This document shows positions 22,953 through 34,295 of a DNA stretch of 64,000 nt, one piece after another (position 1 is the first letter of the stretch; every line of letters begins with the position of its first letter). The notes beneath the pieces are model-generated. The model was not told where the DNA came from. It searched no databases and was given only the letters and a program-made list of their open reading frames with translations. The position numbers were made by a program, and so were the translations under genes. The DNA comes from Lindgomyces ingoldianus (Eukaryota; Ascomycota; Dothideomycetes; Pleosporales; Lindgomycetaceae): NCBI RefSeq assembly GCF_010093535.1, contig NW_022985198.1, positions 258,050 to 322,049 of the forward strand, in the 5' to 3' direction.

Positions 22953-25900
22953 TTGGCAGTGTTAGATTTAAATCTTATAGGAGCTTTGTGTACAATTTAC
23001 GATCTGAACCTTCAGAGCTATACGAGAGTAATCGGTGAAGGCAGTGATATTTAACACATAAATCGATTACCTCTACCCTTCTGTAAAATGCCGACTGTAT
23101 TAGTTTGTTGCATGATAGCACGTATTGAAAAGCAATTCAAGAATCTATGGCGCATTTGCTCGCCATCCTGTTGATTCCAAGTTCACTCCAATCTCCTTGT
23201 TCACATTGCTCTCCCCTGTTTCCTCGTCTAAGATGTGTGCGACGATATACTAATCAGACTACATCTGAGGGTTTCTACCTTTTCCGACCTTAATTCCTAC
23301 GTTATGTATCCTTGCTGTTTTAGACCTTTACCTCCACAGCAGTAGCTTGTCAACCGAAACTCCTGTCTGCCTATTCAAGATTTGGAGTTCGCCAACAAGG
23401 CGAACATCGGGGGCATATCATTGGATCTTGGGGCGCCTTTTCAGATTATTTCCATGCTCTCAGGCGCGTAAGTAATGCTCTACTACTTCTAACAGTCAAG
23501 CTAGTGATTTACGTAAACTTAAAGATTAAGTTGCAACAAGACTAACTTCTAAGGGTCTAATGGCTATTGTGGGTCGGATTTCTCCACGACTGCCTTCATG
23601 ACCTTCCGTTGAGGACAATACAACCCGAATAACACTTCCACTGAAATTACCTCCACAGCGAGATTTCAGAGAGACAAAATCAGTGCGCAATGGATAAAGG
23701 ATACCTTTATCTCCAATCCAATATATCGCCGAAAATTTCGCATTCGGAATTCCCAACAAAGACCTCAATCAAGCCTACGTAAATCAAGCTCAGCTAGGTC
23801 TCGGTCGTGACTCTTCCCTTCTCAACCTTCTAAATTAGTAAATAAGGCCGAGTGCATTAGCTCTCGAGCTTCCTCCATCTTCTGGCGTCTAGCAAGCGGT
23901 CCACGAAACCAACTTATATGAGGTTCCCTCAATCTTGGAAGCTTCGAAAATCCCTCACAGGAAACGGAGAGAACTTTACAGCGGATACCGTTTGATTATT
24001 GGAACAATATAAGAGCCTTGATAGGAGGTATATATATAAGGGATGCTATGAAGAGTAAAGGGGATTAGTTTTTTCACTGTACTCTTTGAACCTGAAGGCG
24101 TGAATGTCATGTCTCTCTACTCTCTTTCCTACATCAGTTTCCCTCTATCCGTGTTCACATTCGCACGCTGATAACCCAAATAGTGGCTACTATGGTGACT
24201 AACATACTCCCTCCAAATCGACATCCCAATCCGCATCCCCAACTCCCAACTCGTTGTCCCGGAACCCCTCATAGACCATACCACAGGCGCGGTCATGCAA
24301 AACGCATCCGTCCGCAACATCCCCACCAACCCGATACAGAACGTCAATGAAAACGATCTCCCGGCTATCAGTCGGTTGTTTCTTTTAGTAACGTGATGGT
24401 GCTCGTGTGAATTATGATAGTCAGGAGTTTACGCCACGGCAAGCGGATGGGAAAGGCGGAGGGGAAACGGTGCAATTGAGGGCAGTTGATGAGGGTGGTG
24501 TTGTCAGAGATGTTTTGTTATGGTAATGGGAGTTTGAGTGGAGATTCTACGGGTAGGTCGAGTTCGACGGTGCCTAGTGCAACCTCTGCGCCTGCTTTGG
24601 TACCGCATTCCACGGCGCGTTGGTCGGGTGGTGCAGTTGCAAGTATTGTCATCAGTGCCATTTCTTGGAACGGAAGTTTTACGCCAATTTTATGTAGAGC
24701 TATTTTACTTGCGTGTGCCTGAAAGAATGGAAGGCGATGAATATTAGGATTGGTTTCTAGTCTGACGGCCCCCAGATCTACAGGAACATGCCTAAAATTC
24801 CTGTAAAGGTTCGAAGGAATAGGCTGTACGGAAGGAGTTTGCTTGCACAACCATCTGATGAGAGCATGGCGTGTCCACTCTAGGTGTGTGTTGCGTCGGA
24901 GGCTGAAAAAAGTTCGTATTGTTACATACTCAAGCGCAGGTACCACAAGTGCTTCAGCTCTTGGACTGCTATTTCATGTCGTGGAGACGCTAATAGATAA
25001 GGTTTGGTAGAAGTATGTCTGCGTTCATCTGGACATTATCCGTCCGATAACTTAAAAAGGTATATTCCAGGACTTCGAAACAAGTCCTTCAGGCAGGCGT
25101 CAATACAAGCATTTGGCACAGAGTGTTTAAGGTTACAATTTATTTTCCTAGGGTTGCGCTTCGCCACCATTTCTGCTTTTGAGTGGATTTGCAATTAAGC
25201 TTCGCTTGAAATAAGCCTGTCCCTTAAAGCGAGCGGGACGTAGCTATGGACTTCTTGTGCTAGTAGAGTGCTTCATAATTGCAGTACACAGGTGTTGAAG
25301 AAACAAGCGGCAGGTATCAAGTGTCTCTAGGTGGATTTAGAGTTTTTGCTGGAGTGGAGCTTGCTTTTCCTTGGGCCTGAGTGCATTTGCCGCACGCGAG
25401 TACAACTAGCTTCGGGTTGAGCCTTGAGTAGGATGCCCCGTTTGTTCATGAATGATGGGCTCCGGAGTGACCAACTGAGGTGATTTTCGTCGCACAATTA
25501 TGAGATTAGACAGGAAAGATATCAGGCCCTGTTCCCTGTAAAGTGTATTCTGTGGAGGGCAGGATGCCGAGATTGAGGACTTGGAGGTGTACCGGAAGGA
25601 ATCGCACTTTGGTAACACTATTCGCGAGTGGGTGACGTCAAACACCAAGGGTAATATAGAGACCTCGGCGTAGATAATTTCTTTGTGCCAACAGCTTTGT
25701 TATTATCCACAGCTGTGTGGTTCGGCTCAGCCAGGTTTGCGCCTCAATTCATAATTGGTGCCCATAACCTTGGGTCAGGTGCTCTTACGCAAGAGATCTC
25801 TTATCTAAACCTGGAACCCGTGTTCTAGAATTTATCATGCGGCGCATATGCGATAACCCATGGTCCAGTTTCCCCCATTCGATGTAATGCCGGTGCGTAA

Positions 25901-26832
25901 ACCTCGATACCAGTCTTTTGAGCACCTTGCTAAGTCATGCATGGCTTCAAGGTTCACGATCGAGGATGGGGCAATAGCTTGTTATCGGAAGCAGCTGCTT
26001 TCGTGCCCGAAATTTGGAGTCGAGCGGAGGTGATTCGGAGTCAGAACTGGCTTCCGCTGTGGAGAGTTCTGGAATCATTCGAGATATGCGGTTGACGGAT
26101 GTCGTGGCGGACAAATCAGGAGAGATGTTGACGCCGATCTGTGCCCGGCTTCTGGGGTGCTTGAAAACCTCACCCACGAGGCAACCTTCCATCCAGGACA
26201 GGACACCAAAAACAATTATTTTGTTCGACCGTCCATCATGAGCAGCATTCCACCATCCATAGCTGGCGCGACGCTGCCGTTGGAATCATGCGAGAGGGAG
26301 CTTTAAAAAGAAACGAAGATTCTGCAAACAAGCTCTCTGCCACTCTGGTGCCACCGGCTCTTGACAAAGCTTTTGTGCGCCATGAAGCCGTCTTGCCCGG
26401 GCTTGTCTTCCACTAAGCATCCACTGGCGCTCCTTGGTGCCTTGGCGTTTAAACGCCACCTTCGAGATTGTGTTTCTGATGCTGCCTGTGCAAACATCTC
26501 CTCCAATCGTACCCCAGGATTGGGTTGTCCGCCTGCGGGGTGAGTGCTTGGGGCATGGGCAGGTGGGGAATGTCATGGGGACCGTGGACATGAAGTTGAC
26601 TTGCGCTTTTGAGAAGGTCGCGCGGCGATCGGGTGAGGGAAAAGAAGAAAAAGGCCCTAGTTGTGTGCGACGACAGCTGATGGTGTTGTGCATTGCTTCC
26701 TTTCCTCCTTCAAACGCCGAGGTCTGATTTTCAGAGGCGCTCGCGACTTGGTATATCACACCGACACCTCAACAACCTTTCTTTATCCATCTTAAGAGAT
26801 TGCAGATACTTTCATCTCAGTCCACCCTCACT
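22953..26832. other. Long gene-poor stretch of normal GC
   Basis: Nearly 3.9 kb with no gene I can support. Two minus-strand stretches look somewhat protein-like: 23768-23526 (contains YWIGDKG and LRTDFVSLKSRCGG) and 24946-24518 together with 24347-24129. None starts with a plausible ATG in a full model or carries a motif I recognise, so they may be exons of decayed genes. The 3' part is the promoter of the Jen1-like gene. Confidence 0.45.
26152..26568 (+). promoter_or_regulatory. Three CreA-type sites upstream of the Jen1-like transporter
   Basis: Matches to the fungal carbon-repressor consensus SYGGRG occur at 26152-26157 (CTGGGG), 26535-26540 (GCGGGG) and 26563-26568 (GTGGGG), the last two within 300 bp of the start codon. 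JEN transporters are known to be glucose-repressed, so this is a plausible control point. Such short motifs occur often by chance, so the functional call is inference. Confidence 0.3.
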
Positions 26833-28529
26833 ATGGAGGAAAAACCAGCCCATGAAGAGCGCGCCTTTCTTGGCCCTCCCGAACCTGTCGAACATATGTC
26901 CATCGGCCACTACGTTGCGACACGAGTCCCAACGCTGAAACCTGTGATGGACAAGGTTGAAAACCCTTTCAAACTCCTCGCCCTGCTTAATCTCCAGCAA
27001 TGGATGTTCTTCCTGGTCGCATTTTTTGCCTGGTCCTGGGACGCTTTCGACTTTTTCACCGTATCTCTTACCGTGGAAGACCTTGCCGAATCATTCGGTA
27101 AGACCAAGACGGATATCACGTGGGGGATTACCCTCGTATTGATGTTGAGGTCGGTCGGAAGTATTATATTTGGAGTTGCAGCGGATCGGTGGGGCAGGAA
27201 ATGGCCTTTCATTATTAACAACATACTGTTCATTGTATTGGAATTGGGGACCGGATTTTGCAGTACGTATGAGTCTTTTTTGGGGGTTCGTTCTTTGTTT
27301 GGGATTGCCATGGGCGGACTATACGGCAATGCTGCAGCGACGGTAAGGTCTTCCTTCCATTTGAGATTGCATATTCTGATGAAAGGTTGATATAGGCGCT
27401 TGAAGATTGCCCAGAAGCGGCTCGAGGTATCATCTCCGGTATGCTGCAGCAAGGATATGCGTTTGGATATCTGCTAGCCACGATTTTCTCGCGTGCGTTC
27501 GTGAATACGGTGGGACACGGTTGGAGGCCAGTAAGAATATGGTTCCTCGATTTTGTGGAAGTTTATTGGCTAATGAGTGTTCAAGCTCTTCTGGTTTGGT
27601 GCTGGCCCTCCGGTCCTCATCATCCTCTTCCGTCTCTCTCTCCCCGAAACTCAGGCCTATCAGGAGCGTCAGCGCATCCGAGAATCTACACCAAATGCGG
27701 CGAAAGTGTTCCTTGAAGAAGGCAAGATTGCACTGAAGAACCATTGGCTGCTTCTGATCTACATGGTGCTCCTAATGGCTGGGTTTAACTTCATGGTAAG
27801 TTTCTTGACGAAGCTACCGGGATTTGGTTCCGGGAAATTTGCATTGGGCAGGTACTGATATTTGGACAGTCCCACGGATCCCAAGACCTCTACCCAACCA
27901 TGCTCTCGACCCAGTACAACTTCTCCCCCAACGCCGTCACTGTTACGCAAGTCGTTGCTAACCTTGGCGCTATGACTGGCGGCACAGTAATCGGCTACTG
28001 TTCTTCCATATTCGGTCGCCGCTTCAGCATCATCTTTATCTCCATCGTAGGTGGCGCGTTGCTTTACCCTTACTGCTTCGTCGACAACACCAAGATCATC
28101 GGACCAGCTTTCTTCGAACAATTTTGCGTGCAAGGAGCTTGGGGTGTTATTCCAATCCACCTTATGGAGCTTTCTCCAGGTAGCTTCCGTACCTTTGTAG
28201 TCGGCACTTCCTATCAACTCGGTAACCTCGTTTCTTCAGCATCTAGCACCATTGAAGCGACCATTGGTGAGAGGTTCCCGCTTCCCCCTAAAGGAAAGGT
28301 CAAGAGATACGAATATGGTAAAGTCATCTGCATCTTTATGGGCTGTGTCTACGCCTACGTCATACTTCTCACCTTCATTGGCCCGGAATATAGGGGAAGG
28401 AAGTTCGACGTCGCGCATGATAATGATATGGCGGAGGCCACACATAGGGACCAGGCAGCGATGAAGCACGTGCTTGAGGGGGATGAAGAGAAGGGGCAAA
28501 GGGGGAGTATCCAAGATATCAAACAATAA
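26833..28529 (+). CDS. Jen1-family monocarboxylate/H+ symporter (MFS)
   Basis: Four exons (26833-27342, 27396-27530, 27586-27795, 27870-28529), all phase 0 with GTAAG donors, give 504 residues. The protein has the 12-span layout of the major facilitator superfamily, including FFAWSWDAFDFF in the first span and ADRWGRKWP in the loop between spans 2 and 3. The JEN signature N-x-x-S/T-H-x-S/T-Q-D-x-x-x-T is exact: N283-F-M-S-H-G-S-Q-D-L-Y-P-T295 in span 7, split by intron 3 after M285. This places it in the lactate/pyruvate (or dicarboxylate) proton symporters of the plasma membrane, used when sugars run out. The substrate (mono- versus dicarboxylate) cannot be settled by eye. N- and C-termini are charged and cytosolic. 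All exons join without frame problems, so the gene looks intact. Confidence 0.92.
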
Positions 28530-29349
28530 GTGAATGCAGTAGAGGTTATATGAAACATGGGGAAGGTGGAGGTGGAAAATTGGGAGAGGGAAGGTAAGTT
28601 GGAATGGGATGGGTGATGTACGAAATGGGAGCCTTTGGAAACGTGAAGTGCGAACTGCCACCGGCGTGATACAACGTAGTATAGTGGATGTGAACTGAAC
28701 CTATGAGGCGAAGCCACTAAATCTCCTACGCCACATGATGGGCGCCCATCATACTGCGGTCAAGTAATGGATATAATCTCTTTAATATTGCTAGGATTGC
28801 CTGCTTTTCATCTGGGTATCTTCCTTAACTAGAGAGCTTCTCTAGATGTGAAAACATTAAAAGTAGTCGTAGAGGTGAGGGTGGGTGAAGCCACCAGTTC
28901 TCGGCCAGTTCTCGGCTAGTGAGCGCGTTCCCTGTTCCGAATTTTGGCTTGACGTTCGGTTAGCGTTCCCTTATCAGGCTAGAGGCGGACCAACAATCTC
29001 TCCGTGCGGGACATCTTCTATTAGAAACTGCTCCCTCCCTGACTTTCGTGAAGACAATGTGTGGAGTTCATGTCAGTCTTCACGCGAACTTTCCAGTCAG
29101 ACTCGCGCTATCTCGCGTCGGACTCGTGCGTTCTTGCATCGGGCTTGTGTGTTGAGAGACTGTGGCTTTGGGACAGGATGTATAAGAGGAGGAAGGGTGA
29201 AGAGGCTGGGTGGCTACAATTCAACAATTCAGCATCAAGCACTCCAACCGGCAATTCCCATCTTTAACACGCTTCGCCATTCTTCATATTACGAATAATT
29301 ACTTAAATTCCTCGCCGTCCTACAAGTCAAATTAATTTCTATTCCAACA
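28530..29349. other. Intergenic region, probable promoter of the NAD(P)-binding protein gene
   Basis: 820 bp between two plus-strand genes. A 137-codon plus-strand ORF from 28885 has no motif and is rich in Arg/Ser/Cys in a way typical of chance ORFs. No other structure seen. Confidence 0.45.
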
Positions 29350-30214
29350 ATGTCTGCCTCTAAGCAAACAATTGCTTTCTTTGGTGCAACAGGCGGCTGC
29401 GCGTGTGCAGCCTTGGCCGCTGCTCTTCGAAATGGACATACATGCACAGCTCGTAACTTTCATGGCCTTCCTCCTCAAATCTATTCTAACAAGATGTGCA
29501 GTTGCCCGTACGCCGGACAAGCTTCGGAATATGCTAACTACAACCCATTTGATCCCAGCCACAACCCTGGATTCCCAGCTCACCATTCACGCTGGCGATG
29601 TGAAAGACTCTTCTGCAGTGCAAAAAGTACTCACTTTACCTTCAAATCCCTCCGTCCTCGTTGACACTATTCTCTTCGGCGTGGGTTCAACGCCCGCACT
29701 GCAATGGTCGATCATGCAACCTGTCACCCTCACCGACCCAACCCTCTGTGAAGTCGGCATGAGCACCGTCCTCTCCACACTGTCTTGTCTGACAGAATCA
29801 GGGGTCTCCACCACGGCGTACGGGAAGAAGCCATTCATAATTACCATCTCAACCACCGGTATAAGCGATGGGAAGAGGGATGTTCCGTATCTCTTGTATC
29901 CTCTGTATCACTGGCTGCTCCAGGTTCCACACGTAGATAAGAAGAAAGCGGAACAGCTTCTAGTAAATGACAAGGGCGCTAATAGCCGCGACTTCGTTAT
30001 CATCAGGCCCACCCTTCTTACGGATGGAGCGGCACGAGGATTGGGTAAAGTCAGAGTGGGCTGGGAGTGGGGGGTCAGGAAGGAGACGCAAGAGAAGGAA
30101 CTGGGGCCGGCATTGGGGTGGACAGTTGGTAGGACAGATGTAGGAGAATTCATTTTTAGGGAGGTAGTCGTGAAGGGGGGCTGGGAGGGAAAGTGTGTTA
30201 CTTTGACATACTAA
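29350..30214 (+). CDS. NAD(P)-binding Rossmann-fold protein (NmrA/atypical SDR-like)
   Basis: Two exons, 29350-29452 and 29502-30214, are joined over a 49-nt intron (GTAACT ... TCTAAC ... GTGCAG, phase 1), giving 271 residues. The splice restores the expected NGHTCTALARTPDKL segment, i.e. the second strand and helix of a Rossmann fold. The dinucleotide loop GATGGCA is at residues 12-18 (GxxGxxA type, as in NmrA-like/atypical short-chain dehydrogenases). FIITISTTGIS and FVIIRPTLLTDG are the later beta-strand blocks. The classical SDR catalytic YxxxK is not evident, so the protein may be a redox sensor or an atypical reductase. No signal peptide or membrane span is visible, so it is probably cytosolic. 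The neighbours give no pathway clue. Confidence 0.85.
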
Positions 30215-30525
30215 TGCAACGTTGGACGAGGGGTTTCGGAGCAGAGGGGCCTTGGGTATTTCCTTGGATGGCATTGATGTTTGGTTTAGGGCTAGATATT
30301 TGGCTTTTACTAGCAGAATTAATACCCGTACTACATTAGCATACAGGTCAACTATTCATAGAGAGCACGCTAATGCTGCAGTCACGTGATCTCCGCGCGA
30401 GTCAAGGCAACTTCTGAAGCTTGAATTCCGAAATCGTCATTCGCACATTCCAACCTCCACCTCAAACATTTACCCCCTCAACACTGAGCACCACGCCGTC
30501 AAACAGCGATCTCCAGTCGGGTCCG
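30215..30525. promoter_or_regulatory. Promoter region of the F-box gene with an E-box
   Basis: A 311-bp gap between two plus-strand genes. It contains CACGTG at 30383-30388, the core bound by basic helix-loop-helix factors (Cbf1/Pho4-like), about 140 bp before the start codon. Function is inferred from the motif only. Confidence 0.35.
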
Positions 30526-31461
30526 ATGGCGCCTCAGCACATTCCTACACCCACATGTCCCTCCCTTCCCCCAGAAATCTGGATCCGCATCCTCTCCCAT
30601 CACCTAGACCTAACCCACCTTTGGACAACGTGCCGCCGCGTCTCCTCAACCTTCCAGGCTTATGTTGAACAAGCCTTCGCTGAAACGCACCTCCGATCCA
30701 CGCAGATAGACTTCCAACTCGAAAAGCACAATTTAGGCGGAAGAACAAGACGGCCTGAGGTTCCATGCACATTCTCGCACTTCTCATCTGATGCCGGGAA
30801 ACTTCGAGTATATTTCACAGATAAGAGGGGGAAGAGAGAGGTTTCCAGGGAAGAGAAAGGAGGTTATGAGAAGGTTATGGGCAGGTGGGAGGAGCGGGTT
30901 AGAATGAGCAAACCAGAGACTCCACATTATACCATCAGTTTGGGCGGGACTGTGAACGATACTGGACTACCAGGACTCAAGCTCAATGCCAAGGAACGCG
31001 CAATCGAATTCAAGTGGCGAGACATGCTGACGCTATTCTTCCGGGAACAAGCGTGGATGCGGGCTTTGAGGGCACGCTGGTGCGTCGATGTCAAGAACCA
31101 AGTCTCTAACAATCACGCGAGATTCGTAATGGGAGAGAAACTCGCCCCGTCCGGTATCCCGCATCCCTGGCCCATCGCACAGCTCGAGTTCCGCAAGCAG
31201 ATCCGGAGGAAACGTCTCAAAGAAGCGTATCAAGATGATGAGGAAATGACTTGGGCTATTGGGAGCCTGGTGTACTTTGAGAGATGTAGTGCATATTCAC
31301 AAGGCAACAAGCGGTTTACTTCGGTGACGAATATCAGGATTCCGGAGGCAGCTTTTGGAGAGAGGTGGTTCAACAGTGTGTATTTGTTGCAGGGCTTGTT
31401 TTTGGACGAGTGGAGTTGTTTGCATAGAATTGATGTTAAGAGAGAGCATTTGGGGTTATAA
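30526..31461 (+). CDS. F-box-like protein, substrate unknown
   Basis: A single exon of 311 residues. I chose the ATG at 30526 (MAPQHIPTP); the open frame extends 35 codons upstream but without an ATG. Residues about 13-50 form an F-box: LPPEIWIRILSHHLDLTHLWTTCRRVSSTF. In SCF ubiquitin ligases this binds Skp1 and the rest of the chain binds substrate. The C-terminal 250 residues have no repeats (WD40, LRR, kelch) that I recognise. Charged helices (RKQIRRKRLKEAYQDDEE) and aromatic-rich blocks are present. Many ascomycetes carry families of such small F-box proteins with a conserved but unnamed C-terminal region. The gene ends about 50-100 bp before the AT-rich island begins. Confidence 0.8.
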   Translation: MAPQHIPTPTCPSLPPEIWIRILSHHLDLTHLWTTCRRVSSTFQAYVEQAFAETHLRSTQIDFQLEKHNLGGRTRRPEVPCTFSHFSSDAGKLRVYFTDKRGKREVSREEKGGYEKVMGRWEERVRMSKPETPHYTISLGGTVNDTGLPGLKLNAKERAIEFKWRDMLTLFFREQAWMRALRARWCVDVKNQVSNNHARFVMGEKLAPSGIPHPWPIAQLEFRKQIRRKRLKEAYQDDEEMTWAIGSLVYFERCSAYSQGNKRFTSVTNIRIPEAAFGERWFNSVYLLQGLFLDEWSCLHRIDVKREHLGL

Positions 31462-31915
31462 AGTTGTTAGGTATGGGCCGAGGATGTTGTAGGATATGTA
31501 CAGCAGTACATTAATCGCGTAGGTTTAAGAGAAATATTATGCACTACTCTTCGCTAGTAATACTTGTAGCGTTATTCTTTTATTTCTTAGTTTATTCTAG
31601 TTAATATACTTTAGTAACGTAGGTATACAACTATATTCTCTAGAACTCTATGTTGTATAATGCTAGCGTATTCTAAAACCTATGCTGTAACTAATGTAGA
31701 TACCACTAGTACTTTATAATATAGCTCTTTATAGTCTAAACACATTAGCTATCTTACTTCCTCTTTACTTCTACTTTACTCTCTACTCCCTCCTACCTTA
31801 CCTCTACTCTGTAGGGATTGCACAGAGGACTGTACACCCTCTAGGCACTGTTGTAAGTTAAAGTATCACGTAACGTACGTTTTTCTAAACCCCCTCTCCT
31901 CTCCCATCTCATACT

Positions 31916-32215
31916 TGTAACGAGGTAGGCACGGTCAACCACGTGGTCTTCTCTCGCTTATAGAGGTTTAGGCTAGACTAGAGACAACCGCTAGTGCTAG
32001 TGCTAGTGCTAGCCCTAGCATTATCTATATATATTATACTATGCGAGAATACTTAGCTTAAGTATTCTCGTGCGTACCTTTTAGTACAGTGGGGAAAGTT
32101 GTATAGTATCAGCTTGGCAGACAGAGCGCCTACCTCATTACAATACTCTCTAAAGAGACTAGTTACCAGCAGAAGGCACCTAGCAATAGAAAAGTCAAGG
32201 TAAGATATTGTAACA
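31916..32215 (+). repeat. LTR-like repeat R2, copy 1
   Basis: A 300-bp sequence starts TGTAACGAGGTAGGCACGG and ends AAGATATTGTAACA (TG...CA). It contains a GCTAGT tandem run (31988-32015) and a perfect hairpin (32044-32070). Two further copies lie in reverse orientation near 42.0 and 42.5 kb. It is probably a solo LTR. No target duplication is visible. Confidence 0.55.
32044..32070. repeat. Perfect 12-bp hairpin inside R2
   Basis: CGAGAATACTTA and TAAGTATTCTCG are exact inverted complements separated by GCT. In the R2 copies near 42.07 and 42.43 kb the same arms are partly decayed. It may be a transcription-termination or packaging structure of the parent element. Confidence 0.7.
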
Positions 32216-32821
32216 CAGGGCCCCCTAAACTAAACGCTATGCGTGCGCGCCTACTTTCATAGTAATCTGTATTAATATTAAGCTTATTAATAATTAAGGC
32301 TTACTATTATCTAAACATTAGTTCTTTACTATTTATAAAGTTACTAATCTTAGGCGTGTGTTTAGTAGTTAGTTAAGGTTAATTAAAATTAATAGTTTAA
32401 ATAGTTAGCTTTATAATCTTTATCTATAATTAAGTAATTTAGTTTTAAAAAGCTATGTTACTATAGCTTAACTTTAAATTAGGTAGGTCTTTAGCTTTAG
32501 GTTCTATAAAAGTAGATTTAGCTGTTGTTAAAGTAGGTAGTTAAGAGTTAAAAGTTAGGCATTAGTAGTTGTCTCTAATCTTAATACGTTATTAGTAGTC
32601 TTTATGTTTCTATTTTAGCGCACTCTTTCTAACTCTTTTAAAGGTATTTTTAATTTTTATTTATTATAACTAAATAATTTAATATAATAGTATGTAATTA
32701 GTATAACTTAAACTAAATTAAACATGTTTTAAGCTTAAACATAATTAAATAAATAATTAATATAATAATATTAATAAAGCTGCTACTAGTAAAAGTAAGT
32801 TTTTTAATATAATATAATAGC

Positions 32822-33572
32822 ATAGGCAAGATAATAGGTCTAAATGCAGTGTAAATCTACTTAGAGGCATATAGAAGTGCGTAGAGGCTTAGAGACCTAG
32901 GAATTCTATTAACACCTATAGGCCTTATACAAAGGATATTAGAAAACTACTAAGCTAGCTAAGAGAAGAGGTGCAACTAAATACTTAGGGGAATAGAGAT
33001 ACAGTAGAGGCTAGGGTAGAGTTAGAGTAGATACAAGAAACCTTTAGATATTAGTTTGTTGGGCAACCTAAGATGGAATAAATTAAGAGAATTGTTACAC
33101 TAAGAATTGTAACGATTCTCAGGAATCGTTCCATCTCAGGTCGCTCAGACCCTGTGAGAGGTATTGAGCAGGAAACACAGGTCACAGAGAGGGAATGCAG
33201 GATAGGGGGGTGTAACGAGAGTAAACCTTAGGGTTGGAGGCAGAGGTACGGAGGCCGAGGAGCCTATATACCCCGTGCTAAGCCCTTAGCGTACTCAGGG
33301 GTTGGATAGCTGTAACATAACCGTGACAGAACCTATCTGAAGGGTCCCTGTATCGGCCCCGACCATGACTCAACCCTGTCCCCTGCAGTTACCTCTATTC
33401 CCCTAAGTATTTAGTCGCACCTCTCTCTCTTAGCTAGCTTAGTAGTTTTCTAATATCCTTTTGTACAAGGCCTATAGGTGTTAATAGAATTCCCAGGTCA
33501 TTAAGTCCCCACGCACTCCCATATGCCTCTGAGTGGATTCCTACCGCATTTAGACCTATTGTCTTGCCTGCG
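32822..33572. repeat. Imperfect inverted repeat (arms about 240 bp) with unequal RIP damage
   Basis: The left arm, about 32822-33058, is the reverse complement of about 33333-33572; for example attctattaacacctatagg in the left arm (within 32900-32925) recurs reversed in the right arm. The left arm shows more C-to-T/G-to-A decay (ctacttagaggcatatagaag versus the reversed right arm ccactcagaggcatatgggag). The loop holds a second, smaller palindrome (about 33070-33138) and R1 copy b. Confidence 0.7.
33153..33328 (+). repeat. Dispersed LTR-like repeat R1, copy b
   Basis: A 176-bp copy starts TGTGAGAGGTATTGAGCAGG and ends AACATAACCGTGACA. The flanks are gaccc on the left and gaacc on the right, a possible 5-bp target duplication with one mismatch. 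It lies in the loop of the inverted repeat and is nearly free of RIP-type decay although the surrounding sequence is strongly affected. Confidence 0.65.
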
Positions 33573-33841
33573 CTGTTACAAGAATGTAACTAACAGCTTA
33601 GTAGCAACTAAGCTAAGAAATAAAAAGATATATAATAGGCATAGATCTTCTAGTTAGATTATCTCTTTATAGTTATATTTAAATATATACTAGACACTTA
33701 AATTATATCTACTGTATAATTATTTAAATATCTTATGTTTTACTTATACACACATGTGTATAAGCATAGAAGCTTAACACATTATCACTATCTTTTTTTA
33801 AACTAATGTTTGTTAACAGGCAGGCAATACACCTCCTCTGT

Positions 33842-34295
33842 TTGTAAGAACAGAGCTTTGTACCACTGCGCTAATACAACTAAAAGGTGTGAATAATCAA
33901 CCAACAGTTGATCTGCGTACAGAATAGTAATATACCCATCGCACGTAAGCGCCATCTCAGCCTTACACTGTTTAGTTAAAGAAGAGAAATAGCATCTCTT
34001 ATCTTCTAAAAACTTGTTAGAGATAAGAGAAAGAAATTATAATATCTACATTCTCTATTTAGTATATCACTAATGTTGCGTTGCTACAAGGTTGACCTTC
34101 TAGCTAGAACAGCAGAAGAATATATATTAACAGATAATTATTGTAAGGACGGAGCTCTGTACCACTACGCTAATACAACTAAAAAGGTGCGAATAATTAA
34201 CCAACAGTTAATTATTGCGTACAGAATAGTATATATACCCGTCGCACGTAAGCACCATCTCGGCCTTACACGTAAGCGCCATCCCGGCCTTACAA
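33842..34295. repeat. Direct repeats with a tRNA A-box-like motif and hairpin units
   Basis: About 127 bp at 33842-33968 recurs at 34142-34270. On the minus strand each copy contains TTAGCGCAGTGG or TTAGCGTAGTGG, close to the internal A-box of RNA polymerase III genes. A clear B-box and a closed acceptor stem were not found, so this is not a functional tRNA call. The 3' part contains a 22-nt unit, GTAAG-x-GCC-ATCCC-GGC-CTTAC, able to form an 8-bp stem. It occurs once in the first copy (decayed) and twice in tandem in the second (34248-34294). A tRNA-derived SINE fragment is possible. Confidence 0.45.

Noticed and set aside
24129..24946. Minus-strand ORFs that look partly protein-like
   Set aside because: No credible ATG start or splice sites join them and no motif is recognisable; mentioned only in the intergenic entry.
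26286..26759. 157-codon minus-strand ORF upstream of the transporter
   Set aside because: It sits in the transporter promoter and is low-complexity (Arg/Thr/Cys); a competing plus-strand ORF of similar quality overlaps it.
28885..29298. 137-codon plus-strand ORF
   Set aside because: No motif and atypical composition; it lies where the promoter of the next gene should be.
33830..33880. Functional tRNA gene on the minus strand
   Set aside because: The A-box resembles one, but acceptor and T-stems do not close and no proper B-box is present.
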